Counted from the stretch's first letter, positions 1-7,920 are shown. The stretch: DNA of 11,942 bases from an uncultured Armatimonadota bacterium (GCA_937875395.1 CALNCU010000193.1:1-11942), one strand, 5' to 3'. Notes: a model not told the origin generated them from the letters alone. Program-made: numbers and translations.

Positions 1-32
1 CGTTTCTTCTGAATAATATCGTATGCCCGCAT
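1..32 (-). CDS. pdp: Pyrimidine-nucleoside phosphorylase, N-terminal fragment (cut by window edge)
   Basis: An ATG at 32-30 opens a frame running off the left edge and reading MRAYDIIQKK plus a partial Arg codon. This matches the N-terminus of the pyrimidine-nucleoside/thymidine phosphorylase family, whose members begin MR-x-x-DII-x-KK. These enzymes split uridine or thymidine with phosphate into base and (deoxy)ribose 1-phosphate. The ATG follows the deoB stop directly (TAG then ATG with no gap), implying translational coupling. deoB next to pdp is a common clostridial-type arrangement, and the two reactions are consecutive. Only about ten residues are visible, so the call rests on this short motif and the neighbour; deoA would be an alternative symbol. 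Confidence 0.72.
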   Translation of the reverse strand, partial: MRAYDIIQKK

Positions 33-1199
33 CTATACCCCCACCTCCCCGGCAAAGCTTCTTCCCGCCGGCCGGGCATCAAGGTTGAACACCTCTGCTG
101 CCGTGGCTGCTATATCTGCAAATGTGTCTCTTACGCCAAGGTTAACACCCTGCCGCGCCCCGGGACCCCATACAAGGAGCGGAACCATCTCCCTGGAGTG
201 ATCTGTTGAAGGTGTTGTTGGGTCGTTACCGTGGTCGGCGGTGATTATTAGCAGATCCTCCCGCAAGAGAGCGTGGAGTATATCCGGCAGATAACTATCA
301 AACTCCCGAAGCCCCTGAGCAAAGCCCTCCGGGTCATTTCGGTGCCCGTATTTTGAATCAAAATCTACAAGGTTAGAGAAGATAATCCCCGGCTCCGAAG
401 CCTCTATTGCCTCTATGGTGCGGCAGATTCCGTCTACATTCCCCTCCGTATGGATAGATTCGCTTATCCCCTGTCCTGCAAATATATCCCCTATTTTGCC
501 TATGCCGGTCACTTTATATCCATTATTGCAGAGGTCATCCAGCACGGTGGGCCCTGGGGGCTTGACGGAGTAATCCTTTCTGTTGTAGGTTCGTACAAAA
601 TGGCCGGGCTCTCCCACAAAGGGGCGAGCTATAACCCGGGCCACGTTGTACGGACCGGAGAGAATCTCTCTTGCCGTCTCACACATTTTATAGAGTTCAG
701 GCACAGGTATTACGGATTCATGGGCGGCCAGTTGAAATACGCTGTCTGCAGAGGTGTATACAATGGGCCGTCCGGTGCGCATGTGCTCTGCGCCCAGGTC
801 TTCTATTATCTGCGTGCCGGATGCCGGGCGGTTGCCCATAATCTTGCGCCCTATGGCCTTTTGGAACCTGTCTATTATCTCCGGCGGGAAGCCGTTTGGG
901 TATGTGGGAAAGGGACGGTTGGTGATTATCCCGGTCATCTCCCAGTGCCCGGTGATGGTATCTTTGCCCTTGGATTGCTCCTTCATTATACCATAGCATG
1001 CGGAAGGGCAGGCCGATGGAGAGATACCCTGCACCTGCATAAGATTACCAAGGCCCATCCCCTCAAGGTTGGGCAGGTCTATGCCTTGCAGGGCGTGCGC
1101 AGTGTTTGCAAGGGTGTTGCTTCCCTCATCGCCATACTCTGCGGCATCCGGCATGGCGCCCGTGCCCACTCCATCCAGCACTATGATTATCAACCGCAT
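33..1199 (-). CDS. deoB: Phosphopentomutase
   Basis: DeoB interconverts (deoxy)ribose 1-phosphate and 5-phosphate, joining nucleoside breakdown to pentose metabolism in the cytosol. The 388-residue protein has usual family length and belongs to the alkaline phosphatase-like metalloenzymes. Visible active-site elements, matched to the known Bacillus cereus enzyme, are Asp9 in LDGVGTGAMPDA, the phosphorylated Thr81 in GKDTITGHWEMTG, Asp281 and His286 in DFDSKYGHRND, Asp322-His323 in TADHGNDPTTP, and His334 in STDHSREMVP. All six metal ligands and the phospho-threonine are present. The ATG at 1199 lies inside the end of the upstream hydrolase gene (10-base overlap), with GGAGG about 4 bases before it. 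The downstream phosphorylase gene starts immediately after this stop, so the three genes are probably co-translated. Confidence 0.97.
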   Translation of the reverse strand: MRLIIIVLDGVGTGAMPDAAEYGDEGSNTLANTAHALQGIDLPNLEGMGLGNLMQVQGISPSACPSACYGIMKEQSKGKDTITGHWEMTGIITNRPFPTYPNGFPPEIIDRFQKAIGRKIMGNRPASGTQIIEDLGAEHMRTGRPIVYTSADSVFQLAAHESVIPVPELYKMCETAREILSGPYNVARVIARPFVGEPGHFVRTYNRKDYSVKPPGPTVLDDLCNNGYKVTGIGKIGDIFAGQGISESIHTEGNVDGICRTIEAIEASEPGIIFSNLVDFDSKYGHRNDPEGFAQGLREFDSYLPDILHALLREDLLIITADHGNDPTTPSTDHSREMVPLLVWGPGARQGVNLGVRDTFADIAATAAEVFNLDARPAGRSFAGEVGV

Positions 1200-1984
1200 A
1201 CGGCCTCCAACTCTTCATTAAGTATCTTAAAAAAAGGCCCCCTTGCCAACCTCTCCGCCCACGGTTCATGCCCGCACTTCTCAAGCAATATGAACCTGAA
1301 ATTGGCCAATATGCCGGAGAGCGGCCCCCTTACTCCTTCTGCGGGATGAGGGTCAAAATCACCATGAACAGCCACCACCGGGCATGTTATGTTTCTGCCC
1401 ATATCAAGCAGCCTGCCACTCCGCCTAAGTTCCTCTGCCTCTCCCCATACCTTTATGTGCAGTCCGGCCTGGCACTCCACGGCATCCGGGACGGCATCTA
1501 TGGGATGGTATGCGTCCGCCCTTCCCAGAATTTTGCCGAGCAGGGCAAGGTCTTTGCTCTTGGGAACACCTCCGCCGAGCCTTTCCATAATCCCCTGAAC
1601 CGTTCCCCTATCATCATCCGTGAGGCGGCTCATCCTGGTCTCCATTATCCGTTCTGCATACTCGGGGAGGAACGGCCCGCTTGCAACCAAAACCAACTTT
1701 GCAACGTGAGCAGGATAACGGGCGGCATAGATATACCCAAGCCATGCTCCCCAGGAGTGGCCGACCAGAACCACCGGAAGAGATGTGCAGGATTCTAAAA
1801 TCCCCCTAAGTTCCCCTCCCTGCCCATCCACGGAATCCGCAGTCTGGAAGGGTTCAAGGACGCTCCCATTGCATAAAATCCCCTGCGCAATGGGGGCTGC
1901 GCTCCCCGGCGCCCCCGGCCCGCCGTGCAAAACCGCAACCTTAAAAGGGCCTTCTCCGTATTTTCTTGGGTTTAATGCAACCAT
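1190..1984 (-). CDS. Alpha/beta hydrolase with HGGPG motif (S33-like)
   Basis: A 264-residue cytosolic alpha/beta-hydrolase fold protein; I see no signal peptide. Near the N-terminus is HGGPG (residues 20-24), the oxyanion-hole motif of prolyl-iminopeptidase-like hydrolases. The nucleophile elbow GHSWG places Ser77; the acid is Asp209 or Asp211 in VHGDFDPHPAEGV; the base is His239 in EKCGHEPW. The triad looks complete, so an active enzyme is likely, but substrate cannot be read from the sequence: peptidase, esterase or lactonase are all open. The ATG at 1984 has AAGGA about 8 bases upstream, and that site overlaps the xerD stop codon (TAAGGA). The gene sits 11 bases after xerD and overlaps deoB by 10 bases, so it is built into the nucleoside operon; whether it acts on nucleoside-related compounds is unknown. 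Confidence 0.85.
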   Translation of the reverse strand: MVALNPRKYGEGPFKVAVLHGGPGAPGSAAPIAQGILCNGSVLEPFQTADSVDGQGGELRGILESCTSLPVVLVGHSWGAWLGYIYAARYPAHVAKLVLVASGPFLPEYAERIMETRMSRLTDDDRGTVQGIMERLGGGVPKSKDLALLGKILGRADAYHPIDAVPDAVECQAGLHIKVWGEAEELRRSGRLLDMGRNITCPVVAVHGDFDPHPAEGVRGPLSGILANFRFILLEKCGHEPWAERLARGPFFKILNEELEAVCG

Positions 1985-1995
1985 TCAGACTTTCC

Positions 1996-2883
1996 TTATG
2001 CCCTTGGATGAGACTCTTTGTAGACCTCTTTCAGCTTCTCCCTTGAGACGTGAGTGTAAATTTGAGTGGTGGCAATATCTGCGTGACCCAGCATCTCCTG
2101 TATGGCTCTAAGGTCTGCTCCGCCGGCAAGGAGGTGGGTTGCAAACGAATGCCTTAGCGAATGAGGGCTGATATTCTTTGTTATACCCGCCTGGCGCGTA
2201 TATTTTTTAAGTATCTTCCAAAACCCCACTCTGGAGAGGCCTTTGCCCTTATGGTTCAAGAAGAGGTAATCTCCGCTGCCCGCATGAGCAAACTTCGCCC
2301 GCCCGTTGGATAGGTATAAAGACAGGTAATCTACCGCAACTTTGCCTATTGGAACAATCCGCTCTTTGGAACCCTTGCCAAAGCACCTTACAAAACCCAC
2401 GGCAAGGTTGACGTCCAGAATTTTAAGGCTCATAAGCTCGGAGACGCGGAGGCCCGTGGCGTAGAGCGTCTCAAGCATGGCCTTGTCGCGGGAACCGGCG
2501 GGGGTCTTGGCATCCGGGACGGCAAGCAGGCGGTTCACCTCATCAATGGTGAGCGCGCTGGGGAGCTTCTTTATGCCCTTCATGCCGGTGGTGTTTGCTG
2601 TAAAATCCTGTTTTACGTACCCTTCCCGGCAGGCAAACTTGCAGAACGTGCGGATTGCAGAGAGTTTGCGGCTTATGCTGTTTGGAGACATCCCCGCCTC
2701 CCGCAAACCCTCCAAATATCCAACCAGCGCAGAATCCCAGGAATCCTCTGCGCAAAAAATTCCCATCTTGCGTGCAAAGGCAGAAAACTGCGCAAGGTCC
2801 CGCCCGTAGGCGGCAACCGTGTGAGCGGAGAGCGCTCTTTCCACGCTTAGATGATCTAGAAATGCCTGAATTGCCTCATCCAT
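1996..2883 (-). CDS. xerD: Tyrosine recombinase XerD
   Basis: A site-specific tyrosine recombinase of 295 residues, the normal size for XerC/XerD proteins that resolve chromosome dimers at dif with FtsK. The N-terminal SAM-like DNA-binding domain (about 1-95) includes LSVERALSAHTVAAYGRDL. The catalytic domain has all expected residues: Arg146 (ATGLRVSEL), Lys170 (FGKGSKER), His241 and Arg244 (SPHSLRHSFATH), His267 (LGHADI) and nucleophile Tyr276 (IYTHVS). The ATG at 2883 is preceded by AGGA at 8 bases. Assignment as XerD rather than a phage-type integrase rests on length, the complete N-terminal domain, and location upstream of deoB and pdp, as in Bacillus (ripX-drm) and clostridia. No attachment site or mobile-element cargo is visible. 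XerC cannot be fully excluded. Confidence 0.92.
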   Translation of the reverse strand: MDEAIQAFLDHLSVERALSAHTVAAYGRDLAQFSAFARKMGIFCAEDSWDSALVGYLEGLREAGMSPNSISRKLSAIRTFCKFACREGYVKQDFTANTTGMKGIKKLPSALTIDEVNRLLAVPDAKTPAGSRDKAMLETLYATGLRVSELMSLKILDVNLAVGFVRCFGKGSKERIVPIGKVAVDYLSLYLSNGRAKFAHAGSGDYLFLNHKGKGLSRVGFWKILKKYTRQAGITKNISPHSLRHSFATHLLAGGADLRAIQEMLGHADIATTQIYTHVSREKLKEVYKESHPRA

Positions 2884-2924
2884 GCTTTAAATCCTGTAGA
2901 ATTAACCTGTATGGGTGCAAAGAC

Positions 2925-4610
2925 CTATCTGTCTCTTTTATAGATAAGTATCTCCGGGGAGGCATAGGACATATCATGCGGAAGCCCGGCCCCCACCGGC
3001 ACCCTTATGCCAAAGATAGATGGAACGCTCTTGCACCTGCGAACAAGCCGATAATCCTGCTCCAAGGCCCCAAAATAATCAAGCGCCTCCTGGTTGCGGA
3101 TGCGCAGGCGGTCTTCATACTCAAAGGAAGAGAGAACCGCCCAGCCGGATTCTTTAAGCGCGCCGGTATTCCACTCCTGGTTTTTATCAACAATCAGCCG
3201 GTAGCAACTCACTTCCAGCGACTTGATATACCTGTCCTCCGGGTTCAGGGCGCCAAAATACGGGCTTACAGGCGGGGTGTAAAACCAGGGCACGGTTGGA
3301 AACATTATACCAGATCCGTGCGGTATATTAGATTCTATCCAGGCGGCGGCGGAATCCCTGGTGTCCGTGCGTGCGTATATGCAGTCTATGGCAGATGAAT
3401 ATGCCCCCGTGTAGATCAGCGCAATTGCAAGAAGAGCCACCCCGATACGCCCGGCCCGGCGCCCTCTTTTGGCAAGAGATTCTATCCCCCACTTAGAAAA
3501 CCCGGCGGCAAAAACAGCAAGCACCGGAAGGAGCAGAAGCGTGTAACGTGCAAACCGCACCTCTGCCGCCCCTATTACTATGTAGTAGGCAACCAGAAAA
3601 GAGAGCAGCGCAACCTGTCCGCGCCGTCTTTGCACGGCAGCCAATACCGTACCTGCGGTTGAGAGGATAAGGAGTGGAAGCCCCATTCCGGCCAGAAGCG
3701 AGTGGGTATAGTGATAGACGAACCCGGAGCCGGTACCCTCAAAGACAAACCCGTGGCCTGTGCGAACATGCATCAGTTCATATGTAAAATCATGCATAAA
3801 CTGCCGGGGATTGATAAAGATGCCGGGGGTTCCTGCAAGAAAAACAACTAATGCGGCAACCGGCAGCAGAAGGAGCCGGGCGGATACCACACGCCGGCCG
3901 GAGACCAGGTGGGCTGCTGCAGGCGCAAGAATTACAAGCCCCGCATTATACTTTGTTGCGGCGGCAAGCCCTGCAAATATACCCGCTGCAATATAATCCG
4001 CCCATCTTCCTTCCTCTGATATCTTTGCAGCATAGAGCAGGGAGAGGGCAACAAAGAAGGTTGCAGTTACATCTACTGCTAAAAATTTGGAGTGCATTAC
4101 GTGTATGGGCAGAAGCGCCATAATAAGCGCGGCCGCAAGCCCCGCACGGCGTCCATACAGCCGCCTCCCCAGGGCATAAGTTACGTAAACGGTGGCAACT
4201 CCAAGCAGCACAGAAACCATACGGCCTGCCATAAAGAGCTTGGAGAACTCCCCTATCTGAGAGAAGAGCCCGCCGGATTCCGGGAGCCGGATAAGCCCCC
4301 AGCCTTGCCCCAGAAGTATTGCAAAAGAGGTGAAATATATATACAGGGAGCCGTAGTTGTAGAATCCGGGGTCAAAGACTCCGGCCAGGGGGTTCACCCG
4401 CATAGCGGCCATAAGCACCACGTTCTCATCCGGGTGGTAAGAGAAGTAGTGCATGGCAGACGGCAGCCCCCAGCCTGCCCCCCATAGGCGAAGAAATGCG
4501 GCAAGAAGGAGCACAAGGGCTACTCCAAATGCAAAGAGCCGGGCAGCCGCCAATCTTTGCGGCTTCTGCCCGGCATCTATCTTTTTGTTGCTGGTCTTTT
4601 TATCTGCCAT
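2925..4610 (-). CDS. Integral-membrane glycosyltransferase, GT39/ArnT (PMT_2)-like
   Basis: Starting at the ATG at 4610 (MADKKTSNKK) the protein has 561 residues: a short basic cytoplasmic tail, a first membrane span at about 24-44, then about ten further hydrophobic segments to about residue 410, and a polar C-terminal region. The first outside loop carries SYHPDE (residues 57-62); an acidic pair there is the catalytic signature of polyprenyl-phosphate-sugar-dependent GT-C transferases (protein O-mannosyltransferases, ArnT). The C-terminal stretch has DTRDSAAAWIESNIPHG, typical of these proteins. The likely job is transfer of a sugar from a lipid-phosphate carrier to a protein, lipid or polymer at the outer membrane face; donor and acceptor are unknown. 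An earlier ATG at 4673 would overlap pheT by 56 bases and adds an atypical N-terminus, so it is rejected. The start lies 7 bases after the pheT stop; its ribosome binding site is weak, consistent with coupling. Confidence 0.85.
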   Translation of the reverse strand: MADKKTSNKKIDAGQKPQRLAAARLFAFGVALVLLLAAFLRLWGAGWGLPSAMHYFSYHPDENVVLMAAMRVNPLAGVFDPGFYNYGSLYIYFTSFAILLGQGWGLIRLPESGGLFSQIGEFSKLFMAGRMVSVLLGVATVYVTYALGRRLYGRRAGLAAALIMALLPIHVMHSKFLAVDVTATFFVALSLLYAAKISEEGRWADYIAAGIFAGLAAATKYNAGLVILAPAAAHLVSGRRVVSARLLLLPVAALVVFLAGTPGIFINPRQFMHDFTYELMHVRTGHGFVFEGTGSGFVYHYTHSLLAGMGLPLLILSTAGTVLAAVQRRRGQVALLSFLVAYYIVIGAAEVRFARYTLLLLPVLAVFAAGFSKWGIESLAKRGRRAGRIGVALLAIALIYTGAYSSAIDCIYARTDTRDSAAAWIESNIPHGSGIMFPTVPWFYTPPVSPYFGALNPEDRYIKSLEVSCYRLIVDKNQEWNTGALKESGWAVLSSFEYEDRLRIRNQEALDYFGALEQDYRLVRRCKSVPSIFGIRVPVGAGLPHDMSYASPEILIYKRDR

Positions 4611-4617
4611 AGATGTT

Positions 4618-6654
4618 TCAGGTATCCCTGAACGCCGCCCCAAGCTCTGCCGCCAGCAGCGCGCGGATGGCATTCATTCGTTCATCCACTTCCGCATCCC
4701 TTAAAGTCCGCTCGCGGGAACGGAAGATTATAGAAAATGCCAGGCTCTTCTGGCCGGGTTGAAGCGGTTTCCCCGTGTATACGTCAAAGAGGGTAAGGCA
4801 GCTGAGCAGTTCGCCCGCAGCCTCCCTTATCAGAGATTCCACCCGGCTGTACGCGGTATCGCCAGAGATAACAACGGCAAGATCCCTATCAACAGCAGGG
4901 TACCTGGAGAGCGGAGCATACCCCGCCCGCATGCCGGAGCGCTTCATAAGCTCTTCAAAATCAAGCTCAAAGACGTAGGTTCGTCCGGGAAGGTCCATCT
5001 GCCTGGCAAGAGAATCTGATACCTCTCCTATAACCCCAAGCCGCTTTCCATCGGACTCTATGGATGCAGCTCTTGTGGGATGAAAACCGGGGAGCTGCTC
5101 TGCCTTATACTCTGCGTTTGTAATTCCAAGGCGCTGGAAGATATGCTCTGTGATGCCTTTGCAAAGGAAGAAATCCGCCGCCAATGAAGCTTTATCAACA
5201 TTCCAAGTCTCTTCCCAGAGAGTGCCGGTTATTGCTGCGGCAACACTGAACTTCTCTTCAAAGGCGCCGCCGGAAGACGGCTTAACCACATGCCCTATCT
5301 CAAATACCGCCATATCACGTACGCCTCGACCGGCGTTGTGGGCAATAACGTTTAACATACCCGGAACCAGCCTGCTTCTAAGGCAGCAGACCTCATCGTT
5401 CAACGGGTTGCGCACGGGGATCTGCGGGCCGCCCTCATACGCCGGAGTCATGGTGCCTGTTACAACCTCCTGCAGCCCGCTGGAGATAAGAATTTCATAG
5501 AGTTTTGCTGCAAAAGCACCTTCCGGGCTGTCCTTGCCCTGAAGGGTCTCCCCGCAAAGGAGCGTCTCCGGTATATGCTCATAGCCGTAGATACGCCCAA
5601 CTTCTTCTATCAGGTCTTCCTCACGGGTTATATCCGGGCGGAAGGTGGGCACAGTAACGGCAAGCGATTCTGCTTTGTGCTTTACGGACATGCCCAGCGC
5701 GGTAAGGTAGCCCTCTATCTGCTTTGCGGTAACTTTAAACCCAAGTAGATCAGAGGTTCTGCCGGGCCTTATATCTATGCAGCGCGGCTCTGCCTTGCCG
5801 GGGTACAGGTCTATTACCCCGCGAGCTATATCTCCGCCGCCCGTCTCTTGTATAAGCTGAACCACACGGTCAAGCGCGTAGAGTGTAAGGTTTGGATCTA
5901 CACCGCGCTCATACCGGAAGGATGCCTCTGTGGCAAGCCCTATCCGGCGCGCCGACCGGCGGATGGAGAGGCGGTTGAAGTTTGCAGATTCTATGAGCAC
6001 ATTCTTTGTCTGCCAGTTGACCTCGCTGTTAAAGCCGCCCATAATTCCGGCAATTGCAACCGGCTGCACGGCATCTGCAATAACAAGCGTGGCAGGGTCC
6101 AGCTGACGTTCTTCGCCGTCTATGGTGGTAATCTTCTCTCCTGCTCTGGCCTGGCGGACTATTATTTTATGCTCTGCAAGCAGATCGCAGTCAAAGGTGT
6201 GCAGGGGTTGTCCAAGCTCAAGCAACACGTAGTTTGAGGCATCTACAACGTTGTTTATGGGGCGCATGCCGGCGGCGATGAGCCTTTCCTGCATCCATGC
6301 GGGGGATTCCCCCACCTTCACCCCGGTAATCACCCTTGAAGAGTACCTTGGACAGTTTGCCGGACTCTCTATCTCTATCTTTGCAAGAGAGTTTATATCT
6401 GTTTCCCCTTGGGTTACGCAGGCTTCCGGCGCCTTAAGCTTTGACCCAAGAAGCGCAGATATATCCCTTGCCACCCCAAAGACGGAGAGTAGATCCGGGC
6501 GGTTGGGCGTGACATAGGTAGAGTAGACCGCGCCGTACGGGGTCTCCTCTATCTCCTCCACCTCCAGCCCCGCCATGGTAAGGCGGTCTGCAAGCTCTTC
6601 AATAGTTACATTAAACTCTGTATATTCTTTCAGCCATTCAACGGGCACTAACAC
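4618..6654 (-). CDS. pheT: Phenylalanyl-tRNA synthetase beta subunit, lacking the OB-fold tRNA-binding domain
   Basis: The beta chain of the alpha2-beta2 PheRS, which charges tRNA-Phe and edits mischarged Tyr. At 678 residues it is about 110 shorter than the common bacterial form (roughly 790). The start MLVPVEWLKEY and GLEVEEIEE matches the B1 domain, but the sequence then jumps at about residues 36-47 to YSTYVTPNRPDLLSV, skipping the EMAPII-like OB fold (B2). The rest is present: B3/B4 editing module (about 85-280, with INNVVDASNYVLLELGQPLH and ASFRYERGVDP), B5 DNA-binding-like fold (about 290-362), the catalytic-like core (about 375-565) and the C-terminal FDX-ACB anticodon-binding domain (about 580-678, YPAVDRDLAVV). 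The GTG start at 6654 has GAGGTG 8 bases upstream; pheS ends 21 bases before it. Confidence 0.96.
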   Translation of the reverse strand: MLVPVEWLKEYTEFNVTIEELADRLTMAGLEVEEIEETPYGAVYSTYVTPNRPDLLSVFGVARDISALLGSKLKAPEACVTQGETDINSLAKIEIESPANCPRYSSRVITGVKVGESPAWMQERLIAAGMRPINNVVDASNYVLLELGQPLHTFDCDLLAEHKIIVRQARAGEKITTIDGEERQLDPATLVIADAVQPVAIAGIMGGFNSEVNWQTKNVLIESANFNRLSIRRSARRIGLATEASFRYERGVDPNLTLYALDRVVQLIQETGGGDIARGVIDLYPGKAEPRCIDIRPGRTSDLLGFKVTAKQIEGYLTALGMSVKHKAESLAVTVPTFRPDITREEDLIEEVGRIYGYEHIPETLLCGETLQGKDSPEGAFAAKLYEILISSGLQEVVTGTMTPAYEGGPQIPVRNPLNDEVCCLRSRLVPGMLNVIAHNAGRGVRDMAVFEIGHVVKPSSGGAFEEKFSVAAAITGTLWEETWNVDKASLAADFFLCKGITEHIFQRLGITNAEYKAEQLPGFHPTRAASIESDGKRLGVIGEVSDSLARQMDLPGRTYVFELDFEELMKRSGMRAGYAPLSRYPAVDRDLAVVISGDTAYSRVESLIREAAGELLSCLTLFDVYTGKPLQPGQKSLAFSIIFRSRERTLRDAEVDERMNAIRALLAAELGAAFRDT

Positions 6655-6675
6655 GGTTGAAACACCTCGGATTTC

Positions 6676-7707
6676 TTAGAACTGGCGGAGGAAGCGAAGA
6701 TCGTCCTCCAGAAAGAGCCGGATATCATCTATGCCGTACCGGAGCATGCCCACGCGTTCTATTCCAAGTCCAAAGGCAAACCCGGTGTACTTCTCTGAAT
6801 CTATGCCGAAACGCTCAAGGATGGTTGGGTGGATAAGCCCGGCGCCGCCTATCTCTATCCAACCGCTCATTTTGCAGAGCGGACAGCCCTTGCCCTGGCA
6901 GACGAAGCAGGTGATGGCATACTCAACACCCGGTTCTACAAACGGGAAGTAGTCCGGGCGGAAGCGCACACTTGAGGCGGGGCCGAAGAGTTCTCTTGCA
7001 AACTGCGAGAGCGTGCCTTTAAGGTCTGCCATGTTTATCTTTTCATCAACGGCAAAGCAATCTACCTGGTGGAACGTGTGCGAGTGCGTGGCATCCAGCG
7101 CATCGTATCTGAAGCAGCGGCCTACCGTACATATTCTAAACGGCGGCTTCTTGTGCTCCATAACTCTGCCCTGCAGCGCCGTGGTCTGCGTACGCAGCAG
7201 GCGGTCATCCGTTATGTAGAAGGACATCTGGGCATCCATGGCCGGGTGGTCTTCCGGGTAGTTCAGGGCATCAAAGTTGAACTTGTACTCTTCTACCTCC
7301 GGGCCTTCCACTACCTCAAAGCCAAGGCCTATAAAGACCCGTTTTATCTCATCTATGGTGGCGGTGAGCGGGTGGCGGCGCCCCAGGCGGAAGAATCTGC
7401 CGGGAAGCGTAACATCTATGGATTCCTGGGAGAGACGGCTGGCCTCTTCCTCTGCGGCCACGGTGCTCCGCCGGCTTTCAATAAGCGCGCCAACCATGTT
7501 TTTAAGCTTGTTGACGTTCTGCCCCCAGGCCGGACGGTCTTCCTTTGGAAGCTCGCCGGTCTTTCTCAGGAGTTCCGTAACTTTGCCCTTGCGGCCAAGA
7601 TACTCTGTTTCTATGTGTGCAAGCTCTACAGTGGATGCGGCGGCGGCTATTTGCTCTTCCGCTTCTTTCTTTATGCTTTCAAGAACTTTCTGTGTGTTTT
7701 CAGACAT
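6676..7707 (-). CDS. pheS: Phenylalanyl-tRNA synthetase alpha subunit
   Basis: The catalytic class II subunit of PheRS, 343 residues, normal length. The N-terminal coiled coil (about 1-95), which contacts tRNA-Phe in known structures, is rich in Lys, Glu and Ala and contains the family motif EYLGRKGKV. The catalytic domain shows the motif 1 region (HPLTATIDEIKRVFIGLGFE, from 112), motif 2 (GRCFRYDALDATHSHTFHQV, from 196) and motif 3 (GFAFGLGIERVGMLRYGIDD, from 309). Four cysteines in CFVCQGKGCPLCK (267, 270, 275, 278) form a possible metal-binding knot also found in relatives such as Bacillus PheS. The ATG at 7707 is preceded by CAGGTAGATAAA, a modest ribosome binding site. A long structured leader separates it from rplT, and pheT follows after 21 bases. 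Confidence 0.97.
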   Translation of the reverse strand: MSENTQKVLESIKKEAEEQIAAAASTVELAHIETEYLGRKGKVTELLRKTGELPKEDRPAWGQNVNKLKNMVGALIESRRSTVAAEEEASRLSQESIDVTLPGRFFRLGRRHPLTATIDEIKRVFIGLGFEVVEGPEVEEYKFNFDALNYPEDHPAMDAQMSFYITDDRLLRTQTTALQGRVMEHKKPPFRICTVGRCFRYDALDATHSHTFHQVDCFAVDEKINMADLKGTLSQFARELFGPASSVRFRPDYFPFVEPGVEYAITCFVCQGKGCPLCKMSGWIEIGGAGLIHPTILERFGIDSEKYTGFAFGLGIERVGMLRYGIDDIRLFLEDDLRFLRQF

Positions 7708-7738
7708 TTTATCTACCTGAATTCAGCTTATAAACAAG

Positions 7739-7767
7739 TAATGGCCGGCACAAAGGCGCGGCCATTA
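7739..7767 (-). terminator. Terminator-like hairpin in the pheS leader
   Basis: A perfect 9-bp inverted repeat, TAATGGCCG ... CGGCCATTA in transcript sense, encloses an 11-base loop. It is GC-rich in the middle and is followed by CTTGTTTATAAG, which is only partly U-rich. It lies 32 bases upstream of the pheS start. It could be a weak intrinsic terminator or attenuator, or a pause or protein-binding structure. I saw no convincing antiterminator strand complementary to it. Confidence 0.5.
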
Positions 7768-7817
7768 TTTAACAGACTCAAAATAAAATCACCATGGTTT
7801 TGCTTGATCTTTGAGCG

Positions 7818-7871
7818 GTATTCATAGTTGGGATAAAACCTGTTACTATTTGAATACTAACTTTTCATCCC
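7818..7871 (-). promoter_or_regulatory. Interlocked helices in the pheST leader (pseudoknot or switch)
   Basis: In transcript sense, strand A GGGATGAAAA (7871-7862) pairs with TTTTATCCC (7838-7830): 9 pairs with one bulged G. Strand B GTATTCAAATAGT (7857-7845) pairs with ACTATGAATAC (7828-7818): 11 pairs with a two-base bulge. The order A-B-A'-B' is that of an H-type pseudoknot. Only one base joins A' to B', which makes full simultaneous pairing strained, so the helices may instead be alternatives. Position between rplT and pheS suggests control of pheST; ligand or trigger is not known. Confidence 0.5.
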
Positions 7872-7898
7872 TCCCGGATACCACTCAAATCTCTGCAT
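7857..7898 (-). CDS. Possible 13-residue leader peptide upstream of pheS
   Basis: A short frame reads MQRFEWYPGGMKS and ends with TAG. Its ATG follows AGGTAATT, so AGG lies about 5 bases upstream, and the CAGGTA resembles the site in front of pheS itself. It carries Phe4, Trp6 and Tyr7 close together, and its last codons (GGG ATG AAA A) are the first strand of the leader helix A. A ribosome on this frame would therefore change folding of the leader. Only one Phe codon is present, unlike the Phe-rich leader of Escherichia coli pheST, and frames of this length occur often by chance. The function is an inference. Confidence 0.35.
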   Translation of the reverse strand: MQRFEWYPGGMKS

Positions 7899-7920
7899 AA
7901 TTACCTGATGTACTTTATCC

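Noticed and set aside
450..1349. 299-codon open frame on the plus strand opposite deoB
   Set aside because: It is antisense to a gene with intact catalytic residues, resembles no family I know, and has no ribosome binding site or neighbours on that strand. The same applies to the other long plus-strand frames (2655-3398 and 7069-7827).
1996..2883. xerD as the integrase of a mobile element
   Set aside because: Full XerD-type length and a housekeeping context, with no attachment repeats, tRNA target or cargo genes nearby.
4611..4673. Longer start for the membrane glycosyltransferase (ATG at 4673)
   Set aside because: It would overlap pheT by 56 bases and add a polar, Arg-rich stretch not typical of the family; the ATG at 4610 just after the pheT stop fits better.
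7717..7726. Perfect palindrome CTGAATTCAG next to the pheS ribosome binding site
   Set aside because: Ten bases without a loop cannot form a stable hairpin, and a repressor site cannot be argued from a single short copy.
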